Shown here: piece by piece, positions 1 through 11,410 of the stretch | How the letters are laid out: each line of letters opens with the position of its first letter | Numbering within the stretch: the stretch's first letter is position 1 | Source of the DNA: Biscogniauxia marginata | Taxonomy: Eukaryota > Ascomycota > Sordariomycetes > Xylariales > Xylariaceae | Direction of reading: 5' to 3' | DNA length: 64,000 bases | Assembly: GCA_022695795.1 (NCBI GenBank) | Contig: MU404082.1 | Span: 62,001 to 126,000, forward strand | Position numbers and translations under genes: made by a program | The notes under the pieces: generated by a model | Databases searched by the model: none | Seen by the model: only the letters and a program-made list of their open reading frames with translations | Told to the model about the DNA's origin: nothing

Positions 1-1507
1 CATGTCCATGTTTCAAGTTTCACCAAGATCACAGCAATGACTAGCTTGTGATCTTTCGAGTTAGATTTGTGAGACATGTAATTTTCACGCCCCTCCTTTT
101 TTCCCTCGGCGAGTGCTTCATCAGGGAAAACACACGATAGAGAATCTCGATTATGTACGCGTCGGGTTCGACCGGCCGTTCAGGTCAGAGTTCATATAAA
201 CTATAAAATTATGGGCTGGCAGAACAAATCGTGAGAAGCAACGTAGGACGGGTTACGGAAAGCATTCGATCCGTCACGATCCAAACGGAAATTGACATCC
301 ACGATACTCAGGACTTCGGGAGATCGGGTGACGAAGGGGATCTAAGCCTTGGGGGTGGTTGATACCCTTTAGGCGGTCGAAGGTTCTAGGAGAGATGCAA
401 CCCCAGAGTGACGACATGAAGAGATATGAAACTGGCCAGCTTGTATAAACACCACAGTTGGTGTCCCCATCTCTGCTAACACTGGCTCGAGTGGTGCTAC
501 GTCGTCCGACCCGGAATTCTTCACCAACGAATAGCATCGCCAGCTGCTGCATGGTCGTACGGATAGCAGCGGAGTAATAAAAGATGAGAGAGAAAAATCA
601 ATTAATGGAGTGTAATAATGACGGTTACTATAGAAAGGCAATGATACTTATCCTTAGCTCATTTTACCTGGTCTGGTTGTAAAACCCGGTGTACATGTAT
701 TGGCTGTCTCGTCTTGGCGCTGTCCGTTGATTTTAGCCTACGGTTGATGTGCCTCCAGGGCTTTATTCTGGGGAACCCAGCGTGCTGATCTCGCTTCCGA
801 ACCATCCTTCTGGGGTGGGAACCCCCTGGAGATCTCTAAAATTAGCATATGCCATCAGTAGCGATGCCCCGCAACCCCTTTTCATCATGAACATTACATT
901 GAAGTATGTAACCTCGTCAATGTTTTTTTATTTTTTTTGGAAAGGATAACATGCAGGTACGTGCTGAGGTCAGTGCCAAGGCGTTAGTAGGTATATTATT
1001 GTTAGTGACACGTGTAAATAACTGTACATAATTGAAATGTATCCCTATGTGGTATGTATAAGTGAATGCATGTTCAGGTGTCAGTGGGAGAGAGAAAAAA
1101 AAGGGGCAGGGGGGGAAATATACGTGGTGTGGATTCTAATGTAAGTGTAAGTAGGTACTTCATTCACATGTATGCGCATGTGCATGTGTTGCCTTCCCAA
1201 ATCATACCATCATAACGCGACTAAGAGGAAAAAAGAGTAAAAGAAGGTAGGAGTGAATTACCCCTTAGGTAAGATCTAGATCATTAATTGGTATCTACTT
1301 CATCTGAAGTCGATGATAAAATCTCCGCCTCCCTCGCCCCAAATCTATTTATTTCACGTTCCCCATCCACCTCAAACCTGACATCTCCAACCCACCACAA
1401 TAACTACATCGCCTTTCTACCTATCTCTTCTCATCCAACAAAAGGAAGAATCAGCAACTCCGTCTTTAGCTCAAGTTCAAGCCTACCTATCCATAAAATC
1501 CTACACA
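1..1507. other. intergenic region, no gene seen
   Basis: About 1.5 kb without a convincing coding frame; the open frames on both strands are short and resemble no family. It contains a short purine-rich patch near 1090-1120 and a T-rich run near 920-940. The last 200 bases, upstream of the secreted-protein gene, are pyrimidine-rich and probably include its 5' leader. Confidence 0.5.
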
Positions 1508-2210
1508 ATGAAGTGGATTATCAACATTCTCTCCGTCGGCCTCATCGCCACATCAGTCTCCGCTGCTCCTCTCGAGCGTCGGCAGGATGATGATGGCGGC
1601 ATAGAGCTTTTCCAACTCAAGATTACGTCGTAAGATCTTCTGCATCTCGGCTTCCCTATCCCCAGTTTCTGACGAACACCCCTAGTAAAAATGGAGACCT
1701 AGACGGCAAATACCTAGCTATGAACGGGGGTGACCTAGGCATCTTCTCCGGAGACGACGTCTCTCCTGTCAAGGTATACCAGACGGATAGCGACAAGGAA
1801 GGCTTGAAAGAACTCCACACCTACCCTGTCGGCATTGTCGACCACTCTCTCGGCCTGAAAGGCCCTCCTGGTCTTCTGACCTTTGTCGACATGATCAGCC
1901 CTGGTAGCGCCGACCCTAGTGAGGGTGAAATCGCCATCTGGGACACCTTCCGCATGGCTGAGGGCAAGGTCACCAACAACGACGAGGGCGAGTGGCTTGC
2001 TTTCCCCAATGAGGATAACAGCTGGCAGGTGAAATGGTCTGACGGTAAGTTGAGGACCTTGACTCTTGCCCCATTCCCTACCTATCTATCCATAGTACAA
2101 GGTTTAACTGGCCTTTTTTGGCTATCGTAGGAAGCAATATAATCACTGCCGATTACATGCAGGTCGAAGTTTCGTACGAAAGCGCCGGTGATGCTCGCTA
2201 CAATTCATAG
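1508..2210 (+). CDS. small secreted protein, cysteine-free, unknown function
   Basis: Three exons (1508-1629, 1686-2044, 2131-2210) with GTAAG donors and TAG acceptors give 186 residues. The start is chosen because it yields a classic signal peptide: Lys-Trp, then a hydrophobic run (IINILSVGLIATSVSA), then APLERR, a Kex2-type dibasic site followed by QDDDGG. The mature part of about 160 residues is acidic and has no cysteine or transmembrane segment. It contains a DGKYLAMNGGDLGIFSG stretch, like the repeat-like turns of some secreted beta-proteins, but I do not recognise the family. It ends in a Tyr/Ser-rich strand (MQVEVSYES). The inference is secretion and propeptide cleavage to act at the wall or outside the cell; effector, wall or stress roles are all possible. 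The gene model is firm, the function unknown. Confidence 0.8.
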
Positions 2211-3754
2211 TGGATTTTACTACTGGAGTCATGGGAGGGAAGATGGAACGGGGTGTTCGAGGCAGAAAATTGCTTAACTTGCAGGGAGCATCTTTGGGCT
2301 TCGCACAAACAATTACTTACTTAGTTTGAATCAAAAGTTTTCGAGTTGTTTTTACTGCCTGTTTCCTTCACCCAGATTTAATATGCCTGGGTGCCGGCAC
2401 TATCGTGTCAAGGGGCCTTGCGCTATGGCGTAACATAAAGCACAACGGTACTCATAATTATAAGCAGCTGCACGAGGATACCTACGGACTCTCGATCGAA
2501 AACGGGGATCGACCACGGGTGTCCCCATTTCTCCCCCCTTTTTCCATGATCTTAAAAGAACTCCATATATAGTCTTCAATCTATCTATCCCCCTTGTACG
2601 CAAGCTAGCTAAGAGCGGGCAGAAGAGGGGGGGTTATGAACAACGGAATGGCATACTAGACCGACGATAGCGATGTCCCTTTACTGAATATCGTGCGAGG
2701 TAGAAATCTCCAAGCCTATGAAGATACCGTATCGTCGTCGTTTTGTTGTCATCCCAGGGGGCAAATTCAGGGTTATTTAGTGGTCTCAAAGGTCTTGTGA
2801 GGACACAAAGTAGATACAGTACACTGTAGCTCTGTCTTCTGTCAATCCAAAGTCAATCTGTGAACGGAGTCTTACAAGCCTAGAGATAAGAGCGCGACAT
2901 TGGTAGCTAGTTAACGTTCATATACCTATTATACATACATAGGTACCTAGGTAGTTATTGCTATATACACTATCAATAGATATCTGTAGTCTAGTTCCAA
3001 TCTACGTCAAGGTACATATCCACTAACCCTAATAAATACCTAGAGAAGCTTATATATCAGGGCCTAGCGTTGCTATTAATAAGTACCTGCTATCGTCTAG
3101 ATACTGCTAATTCATAACTGGAAGCCGGCAAGCATATATAAAAGAGTGTCGATTTCTCAGTGCCAAAGTCTCAACCAAGACCCGAGACAATGACAACTCT
3201 TGGCTCAGAAGTACTGCTCTTCTTCTTCAGTTCATGAGGATTGAGTGTTTATTAGTTAGCATAGGTTTTCCCTCGGATGCGTCATAGTACTAGTTAATGT
3301 TGCGCCACGATGGTAACTCGTGGCTAAGGCACGAACTAATATATGCTAAGGGGCAAATGAGATAGGACATCTTATACAGTTACGATATGCACCTAAATAG
3401 CGACAATTCTTCCAGTCCCTCGCTCGCCTTATGGTAAGTACATAAGCACAATAGGTAGCATGGAGGTGGGGTGGGGCTATAGTCCGACCCGACAAATCAA
3501 GTATTCTCCCTGTCCTCAGCTCTGCGGCGCAGCTACCGACCTATCCCCCCTAGCCGTATTTATATTCCGAGACCCGGGCCGCCACGTTAAGTAGAGACGC
3601 ATTTAACATAACTATCCTACAGTGTGACTGCATCTCTCTTGAAGTATCATCGTCGTCGTTGTTCTTTTTTTGTCAAAGCCTCACTGGCTCGATCGGACTT
3701 TTGATACAACGGCCACTTCCTCGCGCAACGCTTGTCGAATAAGAATCCGACTCA
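2211..3754. other. intergenic region between the secreted-protein and Zn2Cys6 genes
   Basis: No coding frame can be supported. The middle (about 2920-3130) is AT-rich and holds ACATAGGTACCTAGGTAG-type words that recur in other intergenic stretches of this window. The last 200 bases are the probable promoter and leader of the transcription factor downstream. Confidence 0.5.
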
Positions 3755-5538
3755 ATGGCTCGAAAGGGCAGTCCAAAGGTCCGAACAGGCTGTCTAACGT
3801 GCAAGTATGCTCTTGCCACTGCACACTGATAGCTTTGCCGAGATAATAATAGTTACTAACACGCGCTACCTAGGATTCGCAAGGTCAAGTGTGGTATGTG
3901 GTGTCAGGAATTTCTAGTTTCCTTTCTTACTCGTGCCTATGTCTAGAGTGAAATTTTCCCATGGGAGCCTAGTCGTGGGTGCTTTGGATCCTATATATGT
4001 ACTGGGATTCACAAGGAACCTTGCCTCCAGACAATAGGGGCGCGGGCGTGGGGAGTGGGTTTCTTCTACATGTTGACTGACTCCTTATTTGGACAGACGA
4101 AGTCAAACCCTATTGTCACCGCTGTGTGAGCACTGGGCGCAAGTGTGATGGGTATGCGCCGACCCAGCCCTCCACCAGTCTGCAGTGGCACCGGCCGCGC
4201 TCCCACTTCCCTGACGTCAATAGCGCGGCCGAAATAAGGCACCTTCAGTTCTTCTGGGAAGTGGCCGCGCCCCGCTTGTCCGGTCCGATGGAACCTTATT
4301 TCTGGACCAATTTGGTGTTGCAGTTCGGCAGCTTCGAGCCCGCGGTCCGGCACTCGGTCATCGCCATCAGCTCCTTGTATGAGCGGTTACACCGCGATCC
4401 GGCTGCCGCCCGGCTGTTGCCCGACGACGGCGTCGTGCTTCGTCATTACAACGCGGCTATCCAGGAGATGAAATCGCAGGAAAGTGTGCCGCTGGTCTTG
4501 CTCGTGTGCGTTCTGTTTATCTGCATCGAATTCCTGCGGGGCAACCGAGAGGCTGCGATCCAGCACTGCAAACACGGCATTTGCCTTCTCGAGACGGTCG
4601 AGTCGTCATACCCGTGGGCGAAGGAGTACCTGTCACCTATATTTCGCCGGCTGAGCCTTTTCCCGTTCTTCTTCGGTAGCGGCAGCGAGAGCTTCCCTAA
4701 GCTAGTCGGGGTGGAAGACAATATCCCGCCGGCTTTTGATAATATCGCTGAAGCACAGTACCACGTAGACAACGTCGTTCGGCGTACCGTACGACTGCTT
4801 CGACGCGGGGATCCATATCGTCTCGGCCATCTAAGACAAGATCCCGTACCGGAAGAGCTTCTAATCGAGCAGAATGAGATCAGAGCAATGCTTTCCGCAT
4901 GGCACGCAAGCTTTTTAGCGCTTAAGTCCAAACCAGACATTTTGGGGACACCCAATGAGATGATCTGTAACATCTTGATGCGATATGAGGTTGCCCGGAT
5001 ATGGGCGGACATGACACTCGAACAGAATGAGACCGCGTATGACAAGTACCTTGACAAATTTCGATTATTGATTGACGAGGCTGCCAATTTGGCGTCTTCA
5101 AAAAGCTTCGGCGGTTTAGAGCCTCGAGATAATCCGACATTCAGTTTCGAAATGGGATTTGTGCCATTGCTATTCTATATTGTGATGAAGTGTCGCTGTC
5201 TAAACACAAGAATTCGGGGACTTTCGTTGGTGAAACGACTTGGAGCAAGAAGAGAGACTCTGTGGGAGATTGGAACAGTGTATGCTACGGGGAAGCGTAT
5301 CATCGAAATAGAGCATGGTGTCCTGTTGGATCAATCAGGACAGCCGTCCACCGAGGCTATCTGTCCAGGCTTACCTGCTGATGAGATGAGGGTAAGAGAA
5401 ACAACCACAGACCCTAAACTCCGGGTTAAACCAGATCTTAATGGAAGAGAGGAGATCGGAAGGATGGTCGGTCTCTTCATGAAGACGCTTGATGGAGATA
5501 TATATCTTCGTCATGAGTTTGTCGTCGAGTCATTGTGA
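3755..5538 (+). CDS. Zn2Cys6 (binuclear zinc cluster) transcription factor
   Basis: Three exons (3755-3804, 3874-3893, 4097-5538) encode 503 residues. The DNA-binding domain is at the extreme N-terminus: six cysteines spaced CX2CX6CX6CX2CX6C (residues about 13-40: CLTCKIRKVKC, then CHRC, then RKCDGY). This is the canonical fungal zinc cluster that binds CGG-type half sites as a dimer. Two introns interrupt the cluster, so the middle exon is only 20 nt, and the cluster is complete only after both are removed. The remaining 460 residues look like the all-helical Fungal_trans_2/DUF3468-type regulatory region (for example LVLQFGSFEPAVRHSVIAIS and a GNREAAIQHCKHGICLL helix pair). The target is unknown. 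The convergent neighbour is a cation/H+ exchanger, but no regulatory link can be seen. Confidence 0.9.
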
Positions 5539-5796
5539 TCATCATTTGCAGTATCGCATGAATCTCGAAATTTGTTTTCATATGTGTACAATATGAGGAG
5601 GCTGAGGTGGATCTATACGTTTTACTTCTTGCTTACTGCGAAGCCGACGCTAGAGTCCTTGAGCTTTCAGTAGCTTCTAACAAACAGCATGTCACCTTCC
5701 GCCTATAGTAATAGGTATCGAGCACTGTGATCACTTTTCTCTCAGAAAACAGCATTAACCACGAAAGGAGGTACGCATAGTCACGTACCCACCCAC

Positions 5797-7750
5797 TCAC
5801 TGGACGCCCCAAACCCCAAGGACATCCCTCGCGCCTCGTTGCGGTGTGCGATTCTTCTGGAGCTTCTTGAGCCTCTTGACGAGCACGCCCATGCATAGTG
5901 GGCCAACTATAGTGCATAGCACGATGGCCCATGTCACGACGAGGAAGAGCTGTGATGTGTCCGAGGGGCTCTCGCCTGGTAGCCGAAATATGCCGCTGCT
6001 TTCGGCCACGGCGGAGATTAGGAACCCGATCTCGCCTCTAGCTACCATTGCTGAGGCTAGGATCACGGGAGGGTAGAGCGAAAGTGGTTTGTCAGGTAGT
6101 TTCTGTGTGTTATATTGTGGTGCCACTGGTAGCGGTTGCTGCGAGGAGGTCGGATCGGATGTTTGACTTGGGCTCATTTCAATAGGCTGAGAAGGCGACG
6201 CAACAACCTGCGAAACATGTTTACGTCCATACTTCATCTTCATGAGAGGAGTATGTTTCCGAATCCTTGATAGGACCTTGCTATAGCCAATTGACATAAA
6301 AGAACTGGATGCCTTCCTAAGGTCATCTATCGAGGTTGAAAATCGGACCAACCAAACACCACAGACGAGCTTACCGATCATCATGAGGATGCTATAGACT
6401 ATCCCTCGCCATACCACCTCTCCAGCAAACATCTTGGATATCGGAACGGAAAAGCCGATGGATGCCTTGAACTGCGTAAGCGAGACGAATTATTGATCTA
6501 TAGAGGACAACCTACAAAGAAGAAAGGCTTGAGGACGCGGTTAACTATCTGGGCGTAATACATATCATAAATATGTAGGCCCGAGAACCGGGACCGCTGG
6601 TGCCCTGGTGTCACTACTGCTGGAGTTGAAATTGAAATGTCGGTTGAAAATGTATCGCTGCGAAGCTGTGGTTCACAAGCAGCGTCATAAATGCTGTTCT
6701 GTTTGTCATTGGGTTGATCTTGCTGCGTTGTGGGAGTAGTTGTTCCCTCAGACTCAGATGCCGCAGCTCTCACGCTCGCGGGCGGTTCTTGCTTCCGCTT
6801 TGTGCTCTTCTCCGAATCCCACCAGGTAACTAGCAAACCGGTAATATAAGCAGCCAAAAGCACCGAAGCACCGGCCCAGCTTGCTGCCGCGATAAATGCT
6901 ACCAACAATACCGTGTGCGTCACCAAAGCTGCCTGCTTAGTCTTTAGCAAACTCCGAACCCTTCCCTCATCCTTCTTCTGGCTTCGTCCCCGCTCATCCA
7001 AAAACCTCATTGCTGGTCTTAGCACATACCGACAGGTAATTGGAATTCCAACCGCAAACGCGAGGGAGACCAGGACAGGCCTTAGTACGGTCGCGGGGGT
7101 AATACCCGCGCCGCCATTTCCGTTAAGACTGGAGGCTACTATCTGCAGCATCACGAGACCTGCGACATCATCCATCATAGCGGCAGCAGTGAGCACGGCG
7201 CCAAGCCTCGTGGGCGAAAGCCCGCTCGTCTTCAAGACGGTGAATGTGGTGCCGAGGCTAGTGGAACACAGGGCAGCGCCTGCGGCGAAGCATTGAATTG
7301 GGGTCGCGCCGAACGCAACAGGGCCAAGGAGAAACGATAGTGCGATGGGGGCGGCGATGCCCGTGAGCGCGACGCACGTCGACAACGCGAGGTTAGCCTT
7401 CATGGTACTAATGGAGGTGGACAGACCGCCTATCTTACATGGAAAGTTAGCCGGTGTCTTCTCACATGGATCACTCACTTACCTTCATAAACCACCAACA
7501 CTAGTCCCAAATATCCAACCCTCACCACCGCGTCCTGCAACGCGCCATCCTCAAGCCACCCTGCCCCTGGCGTACCCCACGCCGTGCCGATGAGAACCTG
7601 GCCGACGAGACCGCAGTACAGTATGGCATCAAGAATAGAATTCACCGCGTTCAGGGCGAGACAGAACGAGGACAGGATCAGTATCTGGACAAGGGACGGT
7701 TCATGGTACGGTAGAGAAGAGGGGGGTGATGATGCCGTTGCGGCTGTCAT
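5797..7750 (-). CDS. CPA2-type monovalent cation/H+ exchanger
   Basis: Minus-strand gene with exons 7750-7483, 7429-6516 and 6471-5797 (618 residues); all phases close. The Na+/H+ exchanger fold is evident as many hydrophobic helices: the N-terminal helix with LVQILILSSFCLALNAV, a YEGGLST segment across the first junction (the EGGL signature), AAMMDDVAGLVMLQIV (the DD pair expected of the ion-binding helix of electrogenic CPA2 antiporters), and LKPFFFFKASIGFSVPIS across the second junction. The second intron uses donor GTAGGT. Two long hydrophilic insertions (about residues 286-375 and 440-525), rich in Ser, Thr, Lys and Gln, lie between the last helices. Exchange of K+ or Na+ for H+ at the plasma membrane or an organelle is inferred. 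It is divergent from EFM7, sharing a 518 bp intergenic region. Confidence 0.88.
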
Positions 7751-8268
7751 TTTGTCCCCGGTCCTGCTCTCTCGCCGCTTTATTTAAAGAAGTCACAGTA
7801 TATATGAAGTGCGAAGTGAGAAGTGAGAATACGGGCGAAGTAGCACTCAATAATTATCTCCTTACTACATAGGATTGGTAGCATCTATGAGATTGTAAAA
7901 TGGATGGAAGTCAATAATCGGATTAATCAATAGGGTAGGCAAGGAATGGAGGTAAAGCATGAAATCACTATAACTTGGTAGTACGTCATTAACACCGGTT
8001 TAACGTAAATAAATTCCTGATAAGTGCATATATCCTAACACCTAGGCGGCGGGGTCTACCTAGTGGCCTATCAGATATGCTACTATATCGGAATTGCGCT
8101 ATCTAGAATACAGTGCATGAATCACAGTCTGTGAACTGACACTTAACTGTGCACATTATCATTGATTTCAAAATTTCTCTGCCACGCATATCTCGCAGAG
8201 TTATTTGTGTCTTGTCGCACTACCGAACCACCACCGCAAGGTGACTATAAATACTCTGCTCTGCCCAA
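7751..8268. promoter_or_regulatory. bidirectional promoter region of the exchanger and EFM7
   Basis: 518 bp between two divergent start codons, AT-rich in its centre. A TATAAATA word lies at 8246-8253, only 16 nt upstream of the EFM7 ATG. That is closer than usual, so it may not be the working TATA element. No other motif is convincing. Confidence 0.45.
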
Positions 8269-9054
8269 ATGGAGCTTGAAGCAGACACGGCCGGGTTCTT
8301 TGACGAACCAGATGGCTACTATCCGCCATCGCCACCCCCAACTTCTCAAACCTACACACTGCAGTCTGGGGAGACCATCACGCTTCATCTGGTAGGGCAC
8401 AGCCCACTCGAAGCACACCATTTATGGAACGGCGGTAGAATTATCTCCAAGTACTTTGAGACCCACGTCTCCGAAATCCGGTCTCGGACTGTGCTTGAGC
8501 TTGGCGCCGGCGCCGGCCTTCCCAGCATCGTCTGCTCCATCCTCGGTGCGCGCAAGACCGTCGTTACAGACTTTCCCGATCCAGACTTGGTCATCAATAT
8601 GAAGAAGAATATCATCGGATGCGACCTCATTCCCGCTTCCGATGCTGATCTGAAAGACCCCCCTATTGTTGCTGACGGCTACGTTTGGGGGGCTGACCCA
8701 GCTCACCTTATTGCGCATCTCCAGCCTGCTGGCACAGACAAGTTCGATGTTCTCATATTAGCCGACTTGCTCTTCAGGCATTCCGAGCACGGCCGGCTCC
8801 TGGATACCGTGGAGGCGACGATGAGTCGCAAGGAAGCCAGTAAGGCTTTCGTGTTCTTCACAAGCTACCGCCCGTGGTTGCAACATAAAGACTTGGCATT
8901 CTTCGACCTCGCGCGAGAGAGAGGCTTTGTCGTCGACAAGATCCTGGAAGAAAAGATGGATAAGGCCATGTTCGAAAACGATCCAGGCGACGAGGACGTT
9001 AGAAAGACCGTGACCGGATTCACGTTGCGATGGCCTGAGGCGAAGTGCATTTAA
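8269..9054 (+). CDS. EFM7: EFM7-like protein N-terminal and lysine methyltransferase
   Basis: Intron-less gene of 261 residues. The family signature is strong: an N-terminal GFFDEPDGYYPPSPPPTSQT segment, then TLHLVGHSPLEAHHLWNGG, then the SAM-binding motif I VLELGAGAGLPSIV (about residues 74-87), an acidic TDFPD end of strand 2, and DVLILADLLFRHSEH, the post-motif region of family-16 methyltransferases. Yeast Efm7 (once called Nnt1) methylates the N-terminal Gly2 and Lys3 of elongation factor eEF1A in the cytosol. The same role is inferred here. Length matches the family (about 250-270). The start is supported because the conserved N-terminal motif begins a few residues after it. Older annotations may call such proteins nicotinamide N-methyltransferase, which is probably wrong. 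Confidence 0.92.
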   Translation: MELEADTAGFFDEPDGYYPPSPPPTSQTYTLQSGETITLHLVGHSPLEAHHLWNGGRIISKYFETHVSEIRSRTVLELGAGAGLPSIVCSILGARKTVVTDFPDPDLVINMKKNIIGCDLIPASDADLKDPPIVADGYVWGADPAHLIAHLQPAGTDKFDVLILADLLFRHSEHGRLLDTVEATMSRKEASKAFVFFTSYRPWLQHKDLAFFDLARERGFVVDKILEEKMDKAMFENDPGDEDVRKTVTGFTLRWPEAKCI

Positions 9055-10107
9055 TCTGCATAGCCGCTAAGCGATGTTAGCTTGCCTGCTTAATAGCAAC
9101 GTGCGCGACATAACAATCTCGACGGCTCCGTTCTAATATCGTGGTGATGCACGGTTAGAGACGATATATAGGTATTTATGTCTATACGCTACCGCTTCCT
9201 GGATTCATCGTCGAAGGGGCTAATATCTTCCGCCGCGGTGGCATATATCAATGCTGCCGCTACGCTAGATATTATCGAAATCCTCGACTTTGTAAGAGCG
9301 CCTCATGTCTTGGGTACTCAATTGACCACTTGGCGCTGAGACTGCTCGACTCAGGTAGTTAAGCCAAAACCAATGCTAGCTACCTAGTACTAGCCTAGCA
9401 ACTGAGTAGCAGCCAAATTTTGCACATTCCCCCCCTGGGCAGCTGAATCGTGATTACCTATTACATGATAGTCTCTAGGGTTGTGAGAGGTGGATTGCCG
9501 TGAGGCAGTGCAGCACTGCTTATGTTCTAACCACTTGGAGCCGCCCAGCCTGCTTTTATATTCAACGAACCCCGTTCTACCTTGGCTTGTCGAGAGAGAG
9601 CCGAATTTTCCGATGACGCGTCACAATGCCATGGCTTCCAAATTTTACAAAGTCAGATCCTATTCGATAGATTTGAGATTCGCGCGCCAAGTTTGGAATG
9701 TCGTACCATAAAATTGTTTAGTAGCCCCCAAGTTCTAAGGGCTAGTTTATCATCGCAGCCGGGCGGGCTGTGCTAGCGACTAGCTTCACATTTGAACATC
9801 GGACGAAGCCTGATGCTTATGTCGCTACATATGATGGGCCACCCGCACGCTATTTTCGGTTACTGGGCTGCAGTCTGCTGTGTTGCCCACAGTTCCGATT
9901 GCTATTTGTAGATATAGGAACGCATAGCCTCTCCTCGCTTATGGGTAAACAAAAATATGGAAAACCCCTAGACCACCTGTTCTTTCTCTCATCTGACAGT
10001 TGGTTTCCTTCTCGTTGGTTAACCACTTCTCCGCACGCCGAACAACGTGCTGTCCTCCGAGCGCGACAACGAAGGCCGGTCGATAATCGTCGCCTTTGCT
10101 CTCTAGT
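9055..10107. other. intergenic region and probable 5' leader of the MARVEL-like gene
   Basis: Two overlapping open frames of 64-127 codons occur here, but they have no family resemblance and irregular composition. The region probably holds the 3' end of EFM7 and the promoter and leader of the next gene. Confidence 0.45.
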
Positions 10108-11410
10108 ATGGCATGGCCCTTGTTTAAATGGGGGTTACCGAGATGGCTCGTAGTGATAAGGCTATTTCAAGCCCTAGGGGAATTGGTGGCCGCTACGATG
10201 AATGGATTTCTCCTGGTATACATCCATCTTAACAGATTGGGGTTTTCGAATTCCATGTACGCATTGGAAATTATGGTAAGCGACCTACACTGGCGCACCG
10301 AACTCCTAAGCTTCCTATTAATGCCCCGACAGGCTTGTATAGCCCTGATCTATTCCAGTCTCGTATTGCTCATTCAACATACTGGGCGACGGCGACATAA
10401 CTCTAGTTCAGTGATGATCGGATCCTTCATCGTGCTGGACATGTTGATAACCGGGATGCTAATTGCGATCATAACGGTACTTGCTAGCACAGGGGTGCCG
10501 TTGAACTGCCAAAGAATGCCCCGTGATGACAGTAAGATTTCTATGCTTCTAACAGAAGGTTAACCTCGGGGAAAATGCAATTAACTCTGAGACAGCTAAA
10601 TCTGACGATGATCCTGAAGATCTACCTGAAGGTTATTCTACGGGTTGGTTCGGTAATGGGAAAGATGAGAAAGGAAAACTGGACAGATTCTGTTCCCTAG
10701 AAAAGGGGTATTATGACATCGCAGTAATCCTCGTGTATGTTTCAGTCAATATTTCCACCCCCAACTGATCTAAAGCTAAATTCCGCAGTTTTACTTATAT
10801 CGCGACTATCACTCTCGGGGCTCTTCGAATTTCCGAGCGCCAGTACACGAAAAACAGTTTCACGGATCCGATTGCAAAAGACGATGATAGTCATCAACTC
10901 GACCACGTGCGACCAGAGGTGCACCGACAAGAGTCTGTCACCGAACAAGGAAATATGGGCGTGCCGACGCAGGGGATTTTGACTTCGGTCTCAACGAGTA
11001 ACCTTGCTATGCCTCCTCAAGGGGCCATTTCGCCGAACCCCAATTATCAGCCATTCCATGAACAACGACGACAAGCGCCGCACCCAGTATCGCCGATATC
11101 ACCAGTATCTCCCATGACACCCACTAGCAGGTCATTTGGGGCCTCTCCGGTTACCTTCGATCCCCCATCCTCTATAGGCGGTTCGATGATTGGACATGCT
11201 ACCGATGTAGCAGCGGAGGCGACCATTACTGATGGCTACCAGCATCAGATGCAACCTGGAATGCCTTCACTACCACCGTACTCGCCGGGTCCTTCGAGAG
11301 GACTATTCATGGCTGGCCACGGGGATGAGTCCAATGAAATGAGACTCAGCGATTATGTGAAGGGCGAGACACGAGCACAAAACATGAAAGACTCGGGGGG
11401 AGGGATGTAA
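10108..11410 (+). CDS. four-helix MARVEL-like membrane protein with Pro/Ser-rich tail
   Basis: Four exons (10108-10275, 10333-10531, 10596-10734, 10789-11410) encode 375 residues. Four hydrophobic segments are visible: RWLVVIRLFQALGELVAATM to FLLVYIH; ACIALIYSSLVLLIQH; SVMIGSFIVLDMLITGMLIA; and DIAVILVFTYIATITLGALR. A cysteine-containing loop (VPLNCQRM, then RFCSLEKGYY) lies between helices 3 and 4. The cytoplasmic tail of about 170 residues is low complexity (HPVSPISPVSPMTP, PSLPPYSPGPSRG) and ends RLSDYVKGETRAQNMK. I recognise this as a conserved Pezizomycotina membrane protein of MARVEL-like topology; its molecular role is not established. The first intron (57 nt) is a multiple of three and stop-free, so both spliced and unspliced forms would be translatable. 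The start is chosen because MAWPLFKW immediately precedes helix 1. Confidence 0.82.

Noticed and set aside
8246..8253. TATAAATA as the EFM7 TATA box
   Set aside because: Only 16 nt before a well-supported start codon, which would put transcription initiation inside the coding sequence.
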